The notes beneath the pieces were generated by a model. That model ran no database searches and was not told the DNA's origin. It worked only from the letters and a program-made list of their open reading frames with translations. Position numbers and translations under genes: made by a program. From assembly GCF_034930985.1 (NCBI RefSeq), contig NZ_JAYGIM010000001.1, forward strand, positions 62,001 through 126,000: 64,000 nucleotides of DNA, given 5' to 3'. Below, piece after piece: positions 17,850 through 27,276 of this stretch (position 1 is the first letter of the stretch; every line of letters starts with the position of its first letter). This stretch comes from Arcicella lustrica (lineage in GTDB: Bacteria; Bacteroidota; Bacteroidia; Cytophagales; Spirosomataceae).

Positions 17850-19607
17850 TTACCTCATCAGTGTTATACTTCCTTGTGTAGTGTAGCTTGTTCCATCGTT
17901 CAATTCTACTTCTACATTATACGCATAAATACCAACGTCGGCTGGTAAACCATTAAAAGTGCCGTCCCAACCATTGGATGCTACCGAAGGAGCAATGTTT
18001 TCTTTCCAGAAAATTACTTCGCCCCATCTATCAAAAACCTTCATGTTTTTAATTTGCTTTACACAGCCTGATGCGAAAGTATAAAAAGTATCATTTTTGC
18101 CATCATTATTGGGCGAAAAGGCATCTGGAATAAAAACCAAACCACAACTTCTTACAGAAATATTTGCCACTTTTACTTTCTCGCAAGCTTTTCCATCTAA
18201 ACTACTGACATAAACAGAATACTGCCGACTTGATGATGGTTTAGCCCAAGTATCAGCACAATAACTACAGCTTAAATCTGTGGCAGGCAGCCATGAATAA
18301 AGATAATTTCCAGTATTTGTTACAATGGCTTTGAGTAAAACGCTATCACCAGTGACAATATTAAAATCCTGATTTTGTAATGAAACATCAAAATCAATTA
18401 CTTTCAGATTGGTCGTAACAACGCTGTCGCATTGGTTTACGTTTTTAATGATTGTTGTGTACAAACCTGTACTATTATAAACTTCAGTGCCAACTTTAAA
18501 GGTAGTTCCAGCACAAATGGCAATGTCTTGACTTTTTGTGAGTAAAGGATTTACAGTAAGATTCAAGGTAATTGTACTATCGCAAATATCAGTTCTTTGT
18601 ATATTTTCAATAAATGTTCCACTGGTTTGATACTCTCTAGTACCTAAAGTATATTTTTCCCCTTCACAAATCTTTGCATTAATGTTATTGTAGGCATGTT
18701 GATACTTGATGGTATAATCAAGTTTTAATTCACAAGAAGCATCTAAACTTGATTGGGGAAGTATTCTTACAGAATATTTATCGTCCAATTTAGCTAATAC
18801 TTTGATGGAAGAAGTAGTTTCGCCGTTACTCCAAGTATATTTTTCAAAACCTTGAGGAGCACTCAATACCATATAACCATTTTCATCTGGACAAGCCGCT
18901 GTTGGTTTTACTTCAGATTTCAAACATTGTGCATCAAAATAGGCGTAGCCAAAATGTCTTCTTTCGGTACAGCCATGAGCTGTTACTTCAATATTGATTT
19001 TTTTACCAAGATAACTTAGTAGGTTAATTGACCCAATAGTCCAATTACGATATTCAATATTTCCACTGTTGTTATAGCTTTGAATACTAAAATTTGAAGC
19101 TGTTCCTGATCTTGATAATTGAATATTGAAATTGCTACAAGTCAATGGATTGCCATCTTCATCAGTAATTTGGATATTGAATCTAGGTTTTTGAGCGTCA
19201 GTGTGAGAATTATCATTTTGAAGGATAACCGCAAATTTATATTGAAATAAAGAATTATCTTGAGTAACTAAAAAAGAGGTTTTTAAACGATGATAATAAC
19301 CTCCTGAATTTGCATCATCAGTATTTCCTAGTCGAATAGCAAAATTACTTCCGGGAGCAACCATCGGAATTTTTTCATTTGTTACTTTAGGGTCATTTCC
19401 GTTACCAATACTTGTTATTTGATAAATACCGCCAGGTTCTTCAGGACCATAGATGGTTGAAGTACCTCCATTACTTATTTTGCCAGTGGTCACAGTCCAA
19501 CCACTTATACTTCCTAGTTCAAAACCAATATTTGTGCAGTCAGTTTGTGCAAAACTGCTGAAATTCAAAGACACGAAAAGGATACTAAACAATAAAAATT
19601 TCTGCAT
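17850..19607 (-). CDS. T9SS-exported protein with CHU_C (gliding-motility-type) C-terminal domain
   Basis: 585 aa from the ATG at 19607, which opens a clean signal peptide (MQKFLLFSILFVSLNFSSFAQ); the longer frame upstream has no such logic. The middle is beta-rich, with a domain around residues 25-235 of unknown ligand and repeated segments of the form CEGxxYTxG...Y.xSGTF...CDSTITLNLTV typical of large Bacteroidota adhesins. The C-terminal 90 residues (FIPDAFSPNNDGKNDTF, FDRWGEVIF, GWDGTFNG, GIYAYNVEVE) are the CHU_C type B sorting domain. The protein is therefore secreted by the type IX system and placed on the surface or released. Confidence 0.9.
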   Translation of the reverse strand: MQKFLLFSILFVSLNFSSFAQTDCTNIGFELGSISGWTVTTGKISNGGTSTIYGPEEPGGIYQITSIGNGNDPKVTNEKIPMVAPGSNFAIRLGNTDDANSGGYYHRLKTSFLVTQDNSLFQYKFAVILQNDNSHTDAQKPRFNIQITDEDGNPLTCSNFNIQLSRSGTASNFSIQSYNNSGNIEYRNWTIGSINLLSYLGKKINIEVTAHGCTERRHFGYAYFDAQCLKSEVKPTAACPDENGYMVLSAPQGFEKYTWSNGETTSSIKVLAKLDDKYSVRILPQSSLDASCELKLDYTIKYQHAYNNINAKICEGEKYTLGTREYQTSGTFIENIQRTDICDSTITLNLTVNPLLTKSQDIAICAGTTFKVGTEVYNSTGLYTTIIKNVNQCDSVVTTNLKVIDFDVSLQNQDFNIVTGDSVLLKAIVTNTGNYLYSWLPATDLSCSYCADTWAKPSSSRQYSVYVSSLDGKACEKVKVANISVRSCGLVFIPDAFSPNNDGKNDTFYTFASGCVKQIKNMKVFDRWGEVIFWKENIAPSVASNGWDGTFNGLPADVGIYAYNVEVELNDGTSYTTQGSITLMR

Positions 19608-19872
19608 TTCAGTGGATTGGTGAAAATCTTTAATGAAAAAAATATTGCATAAATTTTCAGGAAATAGCAAGTAGTTATCGTTTAACAGATGACGAGATTC
19701 TTATGAGCGTAATTGGGGGAGTAGTTATTCTGTAAGACAGGGGATTAATGCAGAACGTTGCATCAAAGAAGCAGATTTACTTAGCAGGATAAAGATAAAA
19801 AATGTATTGCTTAGTTTTATTACTTGAACCTAATAATTAGCTTTAAAAATTACAAATTTTTCAGTTCGGTTT

Positions 19873-21588
19873 ATGACATACTTTAATATTGACAGCAATA
19901 AGAAAAATACTTTTGATGCCATCGTGATTGGTTCAGGGATTAGCGGAGGTTGGGCAGCTAAAGAATTGACAGAGAAAGGGTTAAAAACGTTGGTGTTGGA
20001 ACGAGGAAGAGACGTTAAACATATTAGTGATTATCCAACTGCGATGATGAATCCGTGGGAATTTGAACATCACGGGAAAATACCTTTGGCTCTTCATGAT
20101 GAATATAAAATACCAAGTAGCCATTATATTTTTGGAGAAAGTACACTACATTTTTTAGTGAAAGATGCCGAACAAGAATATGTTCAGGATGCACCATTTA
20201 CTTGGATGCGTGGATACCAAGTAGGAGGAAGGTCGCTACTTTGGGCAAGACAAACCCAACGTTGGAGCAACTTAGATTTTGAAGGACCAGCTCGTGACGG
20301 TTTTGCCGTAGATTGGCCAATTCGCTACGCTGATATTGCACCTTGGTATAGTTATGTTGAAAAATTTGCTGGAATTACTGGTAATAAAGATGGCTTGCCC
20401 GAATTACCAGATGGAGAATTTCTAGCTCCGCACGAAATGTCTTGTGTTGAGAAACATTTCAAGCAACAAGTATCAAAAAATTATGGAAAGGGGCGCCATG
20501 TAATTATTGGTCGAGCGGCGCATCTTACTGAAACAAAAGCGATTCACGACAAACAAGGAAGAACAAAATGTCAACATCGTACCATGTGCGAAAGAGGTTG
20601 TCCGCTCGGAGGATACTTTAGCAGTAATTCTTCCACAATTCCTTGGGCTGAAAAAACGGGAAATCTTACCTTACGTCCGCATTCAGTGGTGCATTCTATT
20701 ATTTATGATGAACAAAAAAGTAAAGCGACTGGCGTAAGAGTAATTGATGCCATTAGTGGTGAAATGACGGAATTTTATGCAAAGATTATTTTCTTGAATG
20801 CTTCTGCTATTAATTCAAACCTGATTTTATTGAATTCTATGTCAAATCGTTTCCCCAATGGATTAGGAAATGATAATGGTTTACTGGGCAAATACATCGC
20901 TTTTCATACTTATCAAGGAAGAATTTCAGCAGAATTTGATGGTTTGCTAGATTCAACGACAGACGGAAGAAGACCGAATGCAAGCTATGTTCCAAGATTT
21001 AGAAATGTTTTTAAACAAGAAACAGATTTTTTAAGAGGTTATGCGGCGGGTTTTTCAGCTTCAAGAAATTCTGTTCAATCTTTTGATGAAATGGGCGAAA
21101 ATCTGAAAAGTAAATTATTGAGTAACGAATTGGGATTATGGCAAGTTGGCTCACACATGATGGGCGAAACCATTCCAAAAGAAGAAAGTGCTGTTCAATT
21201 AGACAAAAATTTGAAAGATAAGTATGGTATTCCACAGTTAAGAATTTCAGTAAAATTTGATGAAAATGACCGCAAAATGATGAAAGATTTTCATGAACAA
21301 TTTTCAGAAATGTACACCAAAGCAGGTTTTACCAATATTCAGTTGCATGAAACCCACCGAATGCCCGGTTCCGAAAATCATGAAATGGGAGGAGTAAGAA
21401 TGGGAAAAGATCCGAAAACGTCTTTATTGAATAAATGGAATCAGCTCCATACTTGCAAAAATGTATTTGTGACCGATGGGGCTTGTATGACTTCCACAGC
21501 CACGCAAAATCCTTCGCTTACTTATATGGCACTCACTGCAAGGGCTGTTGATTATGCTGTAAAACAAATGAAGGCTTTTAAGCTGTGA
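19873..21588 (+). CDS. GMC-family FAD oxidoreductase
   Basis: 571 aa. FAD binding is shown by FDAIVIGSGISGGWAAKEL (residues 14-32) and LVLERGRD. The GMC C-terminal domain shows HEMGGVRMGK and the final FAD contact CMTSTATQNPSLTYMALTARA. A Cys-rich stretch (CQHRTMCERGCPLGGY, about 234-249) resembles that of gluconate/sugar dehydrogenase large subunits. No signal peptide is visible. A sugar phosphate isomerase-like gene lies 120 bp downstream; GMC plus TIM-barrel isomerase pairs in Bacteroidota are linked to sugar or cyclitol oxidation (3-keto routes). The small gluconate-dehydrogenase subunit usually next to such enzymes is absent here. Confidence 0.88.
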   Translation: MTYFNIDSNKKNTFDAIVIGSGISGGWAAKELTEKGLKTLVLERGRDVKHISDYPTAMMNPWEFEHHGKIPLALHDEYKIPSSHYIFGESTLHFLVKDAEQEYVQDAPFTWMRGYQVGGRSLLWARQTQRWSNLDFEGPARDGFAVDWPIRYADIAPWYSYVEKFAGITGNKDGLPELPDGEFLAPHEMSCVEKHFKQQVSKNYGKGRHVIIGRAAHLTETKAIHDKQGRTKCQHRTMCERGCPLGGYFSSNSSTIPWAEKTGNLTLRPHSVVHSIIYDEQKSKATGVRVIDAISGEMTEFYAKIIFLNASAINSNLILLNSMSNRFPNGLGNDNGLLGKYIAFHTYQGRISAEFDGLLDSTTDGRRPNASYVPRFRNVFKQETDFLRGYAAGFSASRNSVQSFDEMGENLKSKLLSNELGLWQVGSHMMGETIPKEESAVQLDKNLKDKYGIPQLRISVKFDENDRKMMKDFHEQFSEMYTKAGFTNIQLHETHRMPGSENHEMGGVRMGKDPKTSLLNKWNQLHTCKNVFVTDGACMTSTATQNPSLTYMALTARAVDYAVKQMKAFKL

Positions 21589-21708
21589 GCTTTATAGCTT
21601 TGAGCTATAAGCGACGAGCTTTGATATTAGCTGTCAGCTTTGAGTATTCGTCCTTATTATTAACTTAAAACTTATCGCTCATGGCTCAATGCTCATAGCT
21701 CCAAAAAA
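21589..21708. repeat. AGCT-word intergenic repeat
   Basis: The gap is built of degenerate repeats of AGCTTTGAGCT / TTAGCTGTCAGCTTTGAG on its left and the complementary words GCTCATGGCTCAATGCTCATAGCTCC on its right, written here in parts, so it can fold into an imperfect long hairpin. The same vocabulary recurs at 43951-44072 and 54541-54595. Confidence 0.6.
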
Positions 21709-22617
21709 ATGACTCCAAACTCTCGTCGTACTTTTCTTAAAAATACTTTAGCTTTTGCCAGTTTGGCGATGCTTGAAACTTCTTTGGATTTCAAGAAAGT
21801 AAAACCTTTATTGTCATTTTCAACATTGGGTTGTCCGAATTGGTCGTTTGATACCATCCTGAAATATGCAGTGGAAAATGCTTATGATGGGATTGAAATC
21901 CGAGGAGTTCAGCGACAATTGGATTTAACAAAATGTCCAGAATTTTCTGCTTTAAATATTGCGACAACAAAAAAGAAGGTTGCTGATAACAAGCTAAAAA
22001 TTGTGGATTTAGGTTCTTCCGCAGAATTACATCATGCCGATTTAAGTAAAAGAAAAGCACAATTAGATGAAGCCAAACGATTTATTGATTTAGCAGCTAA
22101 GCTAGATTGTCCTTTTGTCAGAGTATTTCCAAACGATTTACCTAAAGACCAAAAAGATGAAGAAACCTTAGATTTAATCATCAAAGGTTTACTAGAACTT
22201 GGTGATTATGCCAAAGGTTCATCAGTTTCAGTTTTGCTTGAATCTCATGGCAAAGTAATTCAAGCAGATACTTTGCTAAAAATCATGAAAGCCTCTGAAC
22301 ATCCAAATGTTGGTATGATTTGGGATATTTTTAACATGTGGTCGATTACGAAAGAAAGTCCAACTTTTGTCTATCAAAAGCTCCATCCATATATCCGTCA
22401 TACACATATTAAAGATGCTAATTTGGTCAATGGAAAAGAAGAATATGTACTTTTAGGGAAAGGCGAAACGCCCATTGCGGAGGCAATAAAGGTTTTATTC
22501 AAAGGTGGTTACAAAGGTTATTACAGTTTTGAATGGGAAAAGCTTTGGCACCCTGAAATTCAAGAGCCAGAAATCGCTATTCCAGATTTTCCAATGTCCA
22601 TTAAAAAGTACTTTTAA
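21709..22617 (+). CDS. Sugar phosphate isomerase/epimerase-like TIM-barrel protein, exported
   Basis: 302 aa. The N-terminus MTPNSRRTFLKNTLAFASLAML has a twin-Arg motif (SRRTFLK), so Tat export is likely. The AP-endonuclease-2/xylose-isomerase-like barrel is shown by LGCPNWSFDTILKYA, YDGIEIRGVQRQLDL, VRVFPND, VLLESHG (metal-ligand Glu), VGMIWDIFN (metal-ligand Asp) and RHTHIKDAN (His/Asp). Probable role: isomerising a keto-sugar product made by the upstream GMC enzyme; substrate not known. Its end overlaps the end of the convergent gene by 4 bp. Confidence 0.85.
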   Translation: MTPNSRRTFLKNTLAFASLAMLETSLDFKKVKPLLSFSTLGCPNWSFDTILKYAVENAYDGIEIRGVQRQLDLTKCPEFSALNIATTKKKVADNKLKIVDLGSSAELHHADLSKRKAQLDEAKRFIDLAAKLDCPFVRVFPNDLPKDQKDEETLDLIIKGLLELGDYAKGSSVSVLLESHGKVIQADTLLKIMKASEHPNVGMIWDIFNMWSITKESPTFVYQKLHPYIRHTHIKDANLVNGKEEYVLLGKGETPIAEAIKVLFKGGYKGYYSFEWEKLWHPEIQEPEIAIPDFPMSIKKYF

Positions 22618-23171
22618 TGATGTAGTTTAGGGTTTTCGATATGATATAATTTCAAGAAATGCTTTTTGTTAATTCTGTAAATAGAATGTTGTAAAGTATT
22701 GATGATATAACTGACTCCAATTAAACTAGCACTAATCACAACAATGGTAGAGTTTATCTTTACCGATGGCTTACCGATTTGGTTCAAGACATCGAATGAA
22801 AATAGAAAGACGCCTGCTCCACCCAAAGCACTCACACCTTTCATTCCTAGCACTTCCTTTTTTCCACCAGTATAAATCTTTTTTATATCCTTGAATTTTA
22901 CTTCTTGAAGATCAAAAATAGAATGTTGGTTTTCGTAAGGGAAGTAAAAGAAGGAACTATCAGTCAATTCGATAATTTTCAATTGTTGTTTTTTCTTTGT
23001 CGAAAACGATTTGAAAGTAATATAACTACCTTCATGAAAATGTACATTTCTGGTTTTGCCAGTCATTTGTAAAGTGAGGCAGCGAAGCACCTGCTTTTTA
23101 TCAGGAAGTTTTTGGGAGAAAAGATTAGCGATTTCAAAAAATGTGCAAAAAAGTAAAAGAAAATTTTTCAT
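22614..23171 (-). CDS. Exported protein of unknown function with two hydrophobic segments
   Basis: 185 aa from the ATG at 23171, opening a signal peptide (MKNFLLLFCTFFEIANLFS); the track's earlier ATG adds four residues. Residues about 30-100 look like a small beta domain (HFHEGSYITFKSF, IIELTDSSFFYFP, DIKKIYTGGK), similar in pattern to other Bacteroidota membrane-associated small proteins. Two hydrophobic helices follow (about 113-127 and 142-160). It has no recognised family. Convergent with the isomerase gene and sharing 4 bp with it. Confidence 0.65.
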   Translation of the reverse strand: MKNFLLLFCTFFEIANLFSQKLPDKKQVLRCLTLQMTGKTRNVHFHEGSYITFKSFSTKKKQQLKIIELTDSSFFYFPYENQHSIFDLQEVKFKDIKKIYTGGKKEVLGMKGVSALGGAGVFLFSFDVLNQIGKPSVKINSTIVVISASLIGVSYIINTLQHSIYRINKKHFLKLYHIENPKLHH

Positions 23172-23481
23172 AGTTGTGAGCAATTAATGTTTTGTTTGAG
23201 AACGAGCGGCGAGATATTGTATTTTTGAAATGATAAATATTAAGATTTTTTAACATTTGTTCATGGAGAATGAAGTACTTAATGGAAAACTATAAAAACG
23301 ATATTTCATTTGTATATTTGTATTGATGCTATTCTATTGGTTTTGTAGAAAAGTTTGACAAAATGATTAAGAGCCAAATATTATTCTGTAAAACTTAATA
23401 AAGCCAATTAAAATAATTATTTTTGGGTTCTTTTATCCAAAAAATCAGTGAAATAAGTTTTTAACAAGAAAAAATTAAACT
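23172..23481. other. Divergent intergenic region upstream of fba
   Basis: 310 bp. TATATTTG at 23313-23320 fits a -7 box but has no TTG at the right distance. No other feature was recognised. Confidence 0.4.
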
Positions 23482-24564
23482 ATGTCAAGTTTATCTTCTC
23501 AAAAAGGTGTATTGCACGGAGATGCAGTGCAAGAGCTCTTCGAAATCGCTAAAAAGCACCAGTTTGCTTTACCAGCCGTAAACGTTACGGGAACAGATAC
23601 AGTAAATGGCGTTTTAGAAGCAGCAAAAGCCGTAAATTCACCAGTAATTATTCAGTTCTCAAACGGAGGTGCTCAGTTTTACGCAGGTAAATCATTACCA
23701 AACGGAAAACAAGAAGCTTCAATTGCAGGTGCTATTTCAGGTGCTCACCACGTTCACCAATTAGCAGAAGTTTATGGTGTTCAAGTAATTTTACATACTG
23801 ACCACTGTGCTAAGAAATTGTTACCTTGGTTAGACGGTTTGTTGGACGCTGGCGAGAAGTTTTATGCTTTACATGGTAAGCCATTGTTCTCTTCACACAT
23901 GATTGACCTTTCTGAAGAACCAATCGAAGAAAACATTGAAATCTGTAAAACATATCTTGAGAGAATGGCTAAATTAGGCATGACTCTTGAAATTGAATTA
24001 GGTGTAACAGGTGGAGAAGAAGATGGTGTTGATAATTCAGACGTAGATTCTTCAAAATTATATACTCAGCCTTCTGAAGTAGCTTATGCTTATGAAGAAT
24101 TGAGCAAAATTTCTCATCGTTTCACAATTGCTGCGGCTTTCGGAAACGTACACGGTGTTTATAAGCCAGGAAACGTGAAGTTATCTCCAGTAATTCTTCA
24201 TAATTCTCAAGAATTTGTGAAAGAAAAATATGGTTTAACTGCTGAGAAACCAATCAACTTTGTATTCCACGGTGGTTCAGGTTCTTCTCGTGAAGAAATC
24301 CGTGAAGCACTTTCTTATGGAGCAATCAAAATGAACATTGATACAGATTTACAATGGGCATTCTGGGAAGGTATTTTAGGATACTACAAAGCGAAAGAAG
24401 GTTATTTACAAGGACAAATCGGTAATCCAGAAGGAGAAGATTCACCAAACAAGAAATATTACGATCCACGTGTTTGGTTACGTAAAGGTGAGGATACTTT
24501 TGTAAGCCGTTTAAAATTAGCTTTTGAAGATTTGAATGCAGCTAATGCAAATCAATACTTATAG
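23482..24564 (+). CDS. fba: Class II fructose-bisphosphate aldolase
   Basis: 360 aa, the length of class IIA (E. coli FbaA-like) enzymes. It cleaves fructose 1,6-bisphosphate to DHAP and G3P. Zinc and catalytic sites: LHTDHCAKK (about residue 107-115), LEIELGVTGGEEDGVDN with the metal-ligand Glu and catalytic loop, AAAFGNVHGVY, FVFHGGSGSSREEI (phosphate binding) and GAIKMNIDTDLQWAF. Highly biased codons (for example GGT, CGT, AAC) and its own strong terminator suggest high expression. The gene stands alone. Confidence 0.97.
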   Translation: MSSLSSQKGVLHGDAVQELFEIAKKHQFALPAVNVTGTDTVNGVLEAAKAVNSPVIIQFSNGGAQFYAGKSLPNGKQEASIAGAISGAHHVHQLAEVYGVQVILHTDHCAKKLLPWLDGLLDAGEKFYALHGKPLFSSHMIDLSEEPIEENIEICKTYLERMAKLGMTLEIELGVTGGEEDGVDNSDVDSSKLYTQPSEVAYAYEELSKISHRFTIAAAFGNVHGVYKPGNVKLSPVILHNSQEFVKEKYGLTAEKPINFVFHGGSGSSREEIREALSYGAIKMNIDTDLQWAFWEGILGYYKAKEGYLQGQIGNPEGEDSPNKKYYDPRVWLRKGEDTFVSRLKLAFEDLNAANANQYL

Positions 24565-24740
24565 TAGTTTATGAGTTTAGAGCTCAAGGTTTATGAGTTT
24601 AAAGTGTATGAGTTTATAGTTCAGTAATTACAGTATAATTTTTAATTAGTTCAAAGATTATGAATAAAGCTGTATAAGTTATTCTTTTGAATAGTTACAC
24701 ACTCAACTCATAAACCTTGTACTCATAAACTTTAAACTTA
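24565..24740. repeat. Long imperfect hairpin of TATGAGTTTA words
   Basis: The left side (24565-24615) repeats TTTATGAGTTTA-like words three times. The right side (24703-24740) carries the complement, CTCATAAACCTTGTACTCATAAAC, given here as two words CTCATAAACC and ACTCATAAAC. AAGGTTTATGAGTT on the left pairs fully with its complement on the right. It lies between the fba stop and its terminator. Confidence 0.6.
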
Positions 24741-24742
24741 AA

Positions 24743-24785
24743 AAGAAGTCAGATTTCGTCACAATGAAATCTGACTTCTTTTTTT
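24743..24785 (+). terminator. fba terminator
   Basis: Perfect 15-bp stem, 24743-24757 with 24766-24780, 8-nt loop, then seven T. Confidence 0.9.
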
Positions 24786-24805
24786 ATGGATAATTTTTGA
24801 ATCTC

Positions 24806-24839
24806 GTTATGGATATTTAGAAAAATATCCATAACTTTG
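24806..24839 (+). promoter_or_regulatory. rplS promoter region with overlapping 13-bp inverted repeat
   Basis: GTTATGGATATTT (24806-24818) and its exact complement (24823-24835) are separated by AGAA. The right arm overlaps a -7-like TAACTTTG (24832-24839). The palindrome could be an operator. No clear -33 TTG is present at the usual distance, so promoter strength is uncertain. Confidence 0.45.
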
Positions 24840-24973
24840 CACCCCAATTAAAGAGCAATTATGTGACTGGGCAATCTGTATGAAGCAAGCAATTGTTTAT
24901 CAGACCTTTAAAGTTACCGCTGGTTGTCTTTTGGATAAATTATTTAAGAATTTAACAGCAAAATAATCAAGAA
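24840..24973 (+). other. Long 5' leader of rplS
   Basis: About 130 nt of likely untranslated leader separate the -7-like box from the rplS ATG. L19 leaders with autogenous control are known in Flavobacteria; whether this one folds that way was not established. Confidence 0.3.
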
Positions 24974-25333
24974 ATGAACGAGTTAATTAAATTCGTAGAA
25001 GCTGAAAATGCTGCACGCCGTGCAGAGTTGCCCGAGTTTTCAGCAGGTGATACCATCAATGTTTACATTAAAATCCGTGAAGGAGCTAAAGAACGTATTC
25101 AGGTATTCCAAGGAACTGTAATCCAACGTCGTAACAGCGGTGCTGGTGAAATGTTTACAGTACGTAAAATTTCAAACGGTATCGGTGTTGAGAAAATCTT
25201 CCCTTTATTATCACCAAACATCGAGAAAATCGAAGTATTGCGTAAAGGTAAAGTACGTCGTGCAAGATTATTCTATCTACGTGGAAAACAAGGTAGAGCT
25301 GCAAAAGTTAGAGAATTGGTTAAGAAAAAATAA
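24974..25333 (+). CDS. rplS: 50S ribosomal protein L19
   Basis: 119 aa, normal for L19. The conserved core is all present: FSAGDTINVYIKIREGAKER, VFQGTVIQRRNSGAGEMFTVRK (given in parts), GVEKIFPLLSPNIEKIEV and the basic C-terminal RRARLFYLRGKQGRAAKVRE. It sits at the 30S-50S interface. Here it is a single gene rather than in the rpsP-rimM-trmD-rplS operon, which is usual for Bacteroidota. The C-terminal KELVKKK tail is a little longer than the core. Confidence 0.97.
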   Translation: MNELIKFVEAENAARRAELPEFSAGDTINVYIKIREGAKERIQVFQGTVIQRRNSGAGEMFTVRKISNGIGVEKIFPLLSPNIEKIEVLRKGKVRRARLFYLRGKQGRAAKVRELVKKK

Positions 25334-25354
25334 TCATACTGATTTTTCAATAAC

Positions 25355-25386
25355 AAAAAAGGTCGTTCAATTGAACGACCTTTTTT
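25355..25386. terminator. Bidirectional terminator between rplS and the FadL-like gene
   Basis: Perfect 32-nt palindrome: A6 + GGTCGTTCAA joined to its complement and T6. It serves both convergent genes. Confidence 0.9.
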
Positions 25387-25404
25387 GTTGCTATCTTGAG
25401 AAGC

Positions 25405-27069
25405 TTAGAAAAATATACCAAAGCTTACAACACCTTTCAAATAGCTATTTTTGATAATGGCAGAACTAAAGCTATTAGTATTACTCAAAACGTAAGGATT
25501 AAATGCTTGGGTTGTTTCTGCATATAATCCAGTAAAATCAACATAAAAATCGCTGGTACGAAACCCGAGCCCTGTTGAAAAAATTAGCGTTGAACGATTG
25601 ATAGCATTTGAACCTTGATCAAAATTAAATGAATATGGACTTGGTTGGTAATTTACACCAGCTCTTAAACTTACCATGCTCATTACTCTATATTCAGCAC
25701 CTACTTTTAAATTGAAAACATTTTTTAAATCTCTTCGTAATTTTTGAGTATAATAGTCCAAGTCGTCAGCTAAATATTGGTCATTGGTTGTGGTACTCAT
25801 TTTAGTACTTGTATAAGCTAAATATTCAACATCTGCTGAAATAAAACCTTTTTTAGCAAAGAAAATGGCCATACCAATGTTCGCTTTTAAAGGAGTTCTT
25901 AATTGATAATTATCGCTAAATGGTGTTGTTGTCAGCAAAGGGACATTCGTTAAATAGCGTGAACCATCTTTTTCCAGAATTCCGTACCCTGAACTTTTCA
26001 AACGATTAATAATTCCAACCGTTTCATTATCAGTTCCATTTGGCAATACTACTCCTAAGCCTGTTTTTCCCGCATTAGCGCTATTTACATCTGCTTTTAA
26101 ACTTGAACTTAAGGTTTCGTCAATATCATACCATGTAGGTGTTGTGATGGATGCTCCAAAACGAATTGTTTCATTGGGTTTGATGATTGCTCCGAAAGTT
26201 AAGTTAATTCCACTACCACTTGTCGAATAAAATTTTGATTGAGTAAGCCCGTTGAAAGCAGTATTGTTAACATACTGTTCGCTGTATTGTGAGCGAGTTT
26301 CATATCTAAAACTTGGAATACCTAATGAAAATCCAATATATGTTTTTTCGTTAGGCGTGCCACCATAAGCAATAGTCCATTGGCTTGAACGTCCTGTTGA
26401 TTCAAATGAATATTTCTGATCTGAAACAAAAGACTGTTCTGTTGCATGAAAACTCTGTGGATTATTTTGGTCAGGACTAATTAAAAACGACCAATAGTAC
26501 AGATTTCTCGTTAAATCAAAATTTGGTGTTTGTCCAACAGCATCAACAAAATCACCAACGCCTAAATTATAGTCACCAGCTTCTCTACTTACTTGTTGGG
26601 CAAAAGCATCGGCTATAGAGCTTGTATTATTTCTGTCACCAAACTTAATATTGTTGTAGAAAGTATTTTGACGAGAGTAGTTAATCGACCATGACCCTCT
26701 CCAACCTTCTTTGTACTGAGGCTGACTTCCACCAAACACAACACCAATATTAGCAATGTTGAAATTACTTTCACTCGCCTTTGTATTAGTACTGATATAA
26801 TTAGAATTATTAGAAGTATTTTGAAAAGCAGGAGTGAAGTTAAATTCGGAACGAGTATAAAAGCCTAAACCTGCTGGGTTTCCTGAGGCTGAACCAATGT
26901 CTGCCCCTAATGCAGCATGGTTTCCACCTAATGCCTGAAAACGTGCCGAACCTGTAGGAGCGGTTTGTCCGAATAATTTTGCTAAAGCGTCGAAATTATT
27001 GTCTTGTGCATTTGCCGATAAAATTGTAAAAATCGAAAATGCAGAAATTAGACGAATAGGGATTTTCAT
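25405..27069 (-). CDS. OmpP1/FadL-like outer-membrane transport protein
   Basis: 554 aa with a signal peptide (MKIPIRLISAFSIFTILSANAQ). The mature start matches the FadL-family hatch in Bacteroidota: GSARFQALGGNHAALGADIG, SASGNPAGLGFY. Then a long run of alternating beta strands, ending FGIFF, gives a ~14-strand barrel with a terminal aromatic. The role is uptake of hydrophobic substrates; the specific one is unknown. It is a single gene convergent with rplS, sharing a terminator. Confidence 0.88.
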   Translation of the reverse strand: MKIPIRLISAFSIFTILSANAQDNNFDALAKLFGQTAPTGSARFQALGGNHAALGADIGSASGNPAGLGFYTRSEFNFTPAFQNTSNNSNYISTNTKASESNFNIANIGVVFGGSQPQYKEGWRGSWSINYSRQNTFYNNIKFGDRNNTSSIADAFAQQVSREAGDYNLGVGDFVDAVGQTPNFDLTRNLYYWSFLISPDQNNPQSFHATEQSFVSDQKYSFESTGRSSQWTIAYGGTPNEKTYIGFSLGIPSFRYETRSQYSEQYVNNTAFNGLTQSKFYSTSGSGINLTFGAIIKPNETIRFGASITTPTWYDIDETLSSSLKADVNSANAGKTGLGVVLPNGTDNETVGIINRLKSSGYGILEKDGSRYLTNVPLLTTTPFSDNYQLRTPLKANIGMAIFFAKKGFISADVEYLAYTSTKMSTTTNDQYLADDLDYYTQKLRRDLKNVFNLKVGAEYRVMSMVSLRAGVNYQPSPYSFNFDQGSNAINRSTLIFSTGLGFRTSDFYVDFTGLYAETTQAFNPYVLSNTNSFSSAIIKNSYLKGVVSFGIFF

Positions 27070-27276
27070 ATCTAATAAATTTTAAGATGTTATTGCTTTA
27101 TTGGATAAACAATTTAATCGAGATTAAGTAAAGTAATTTGTAAGATAAATATAAGACAGTCATAATTACAAATGCCCTCATTTCTTTTGAAGAATCTTTT
27201 CAAGAAAACGTTAAAAAGCCCCACAAAGTACATCTCTGTGAGGCTTATTGTGAATCATAAAAACTGAAACGATTTA

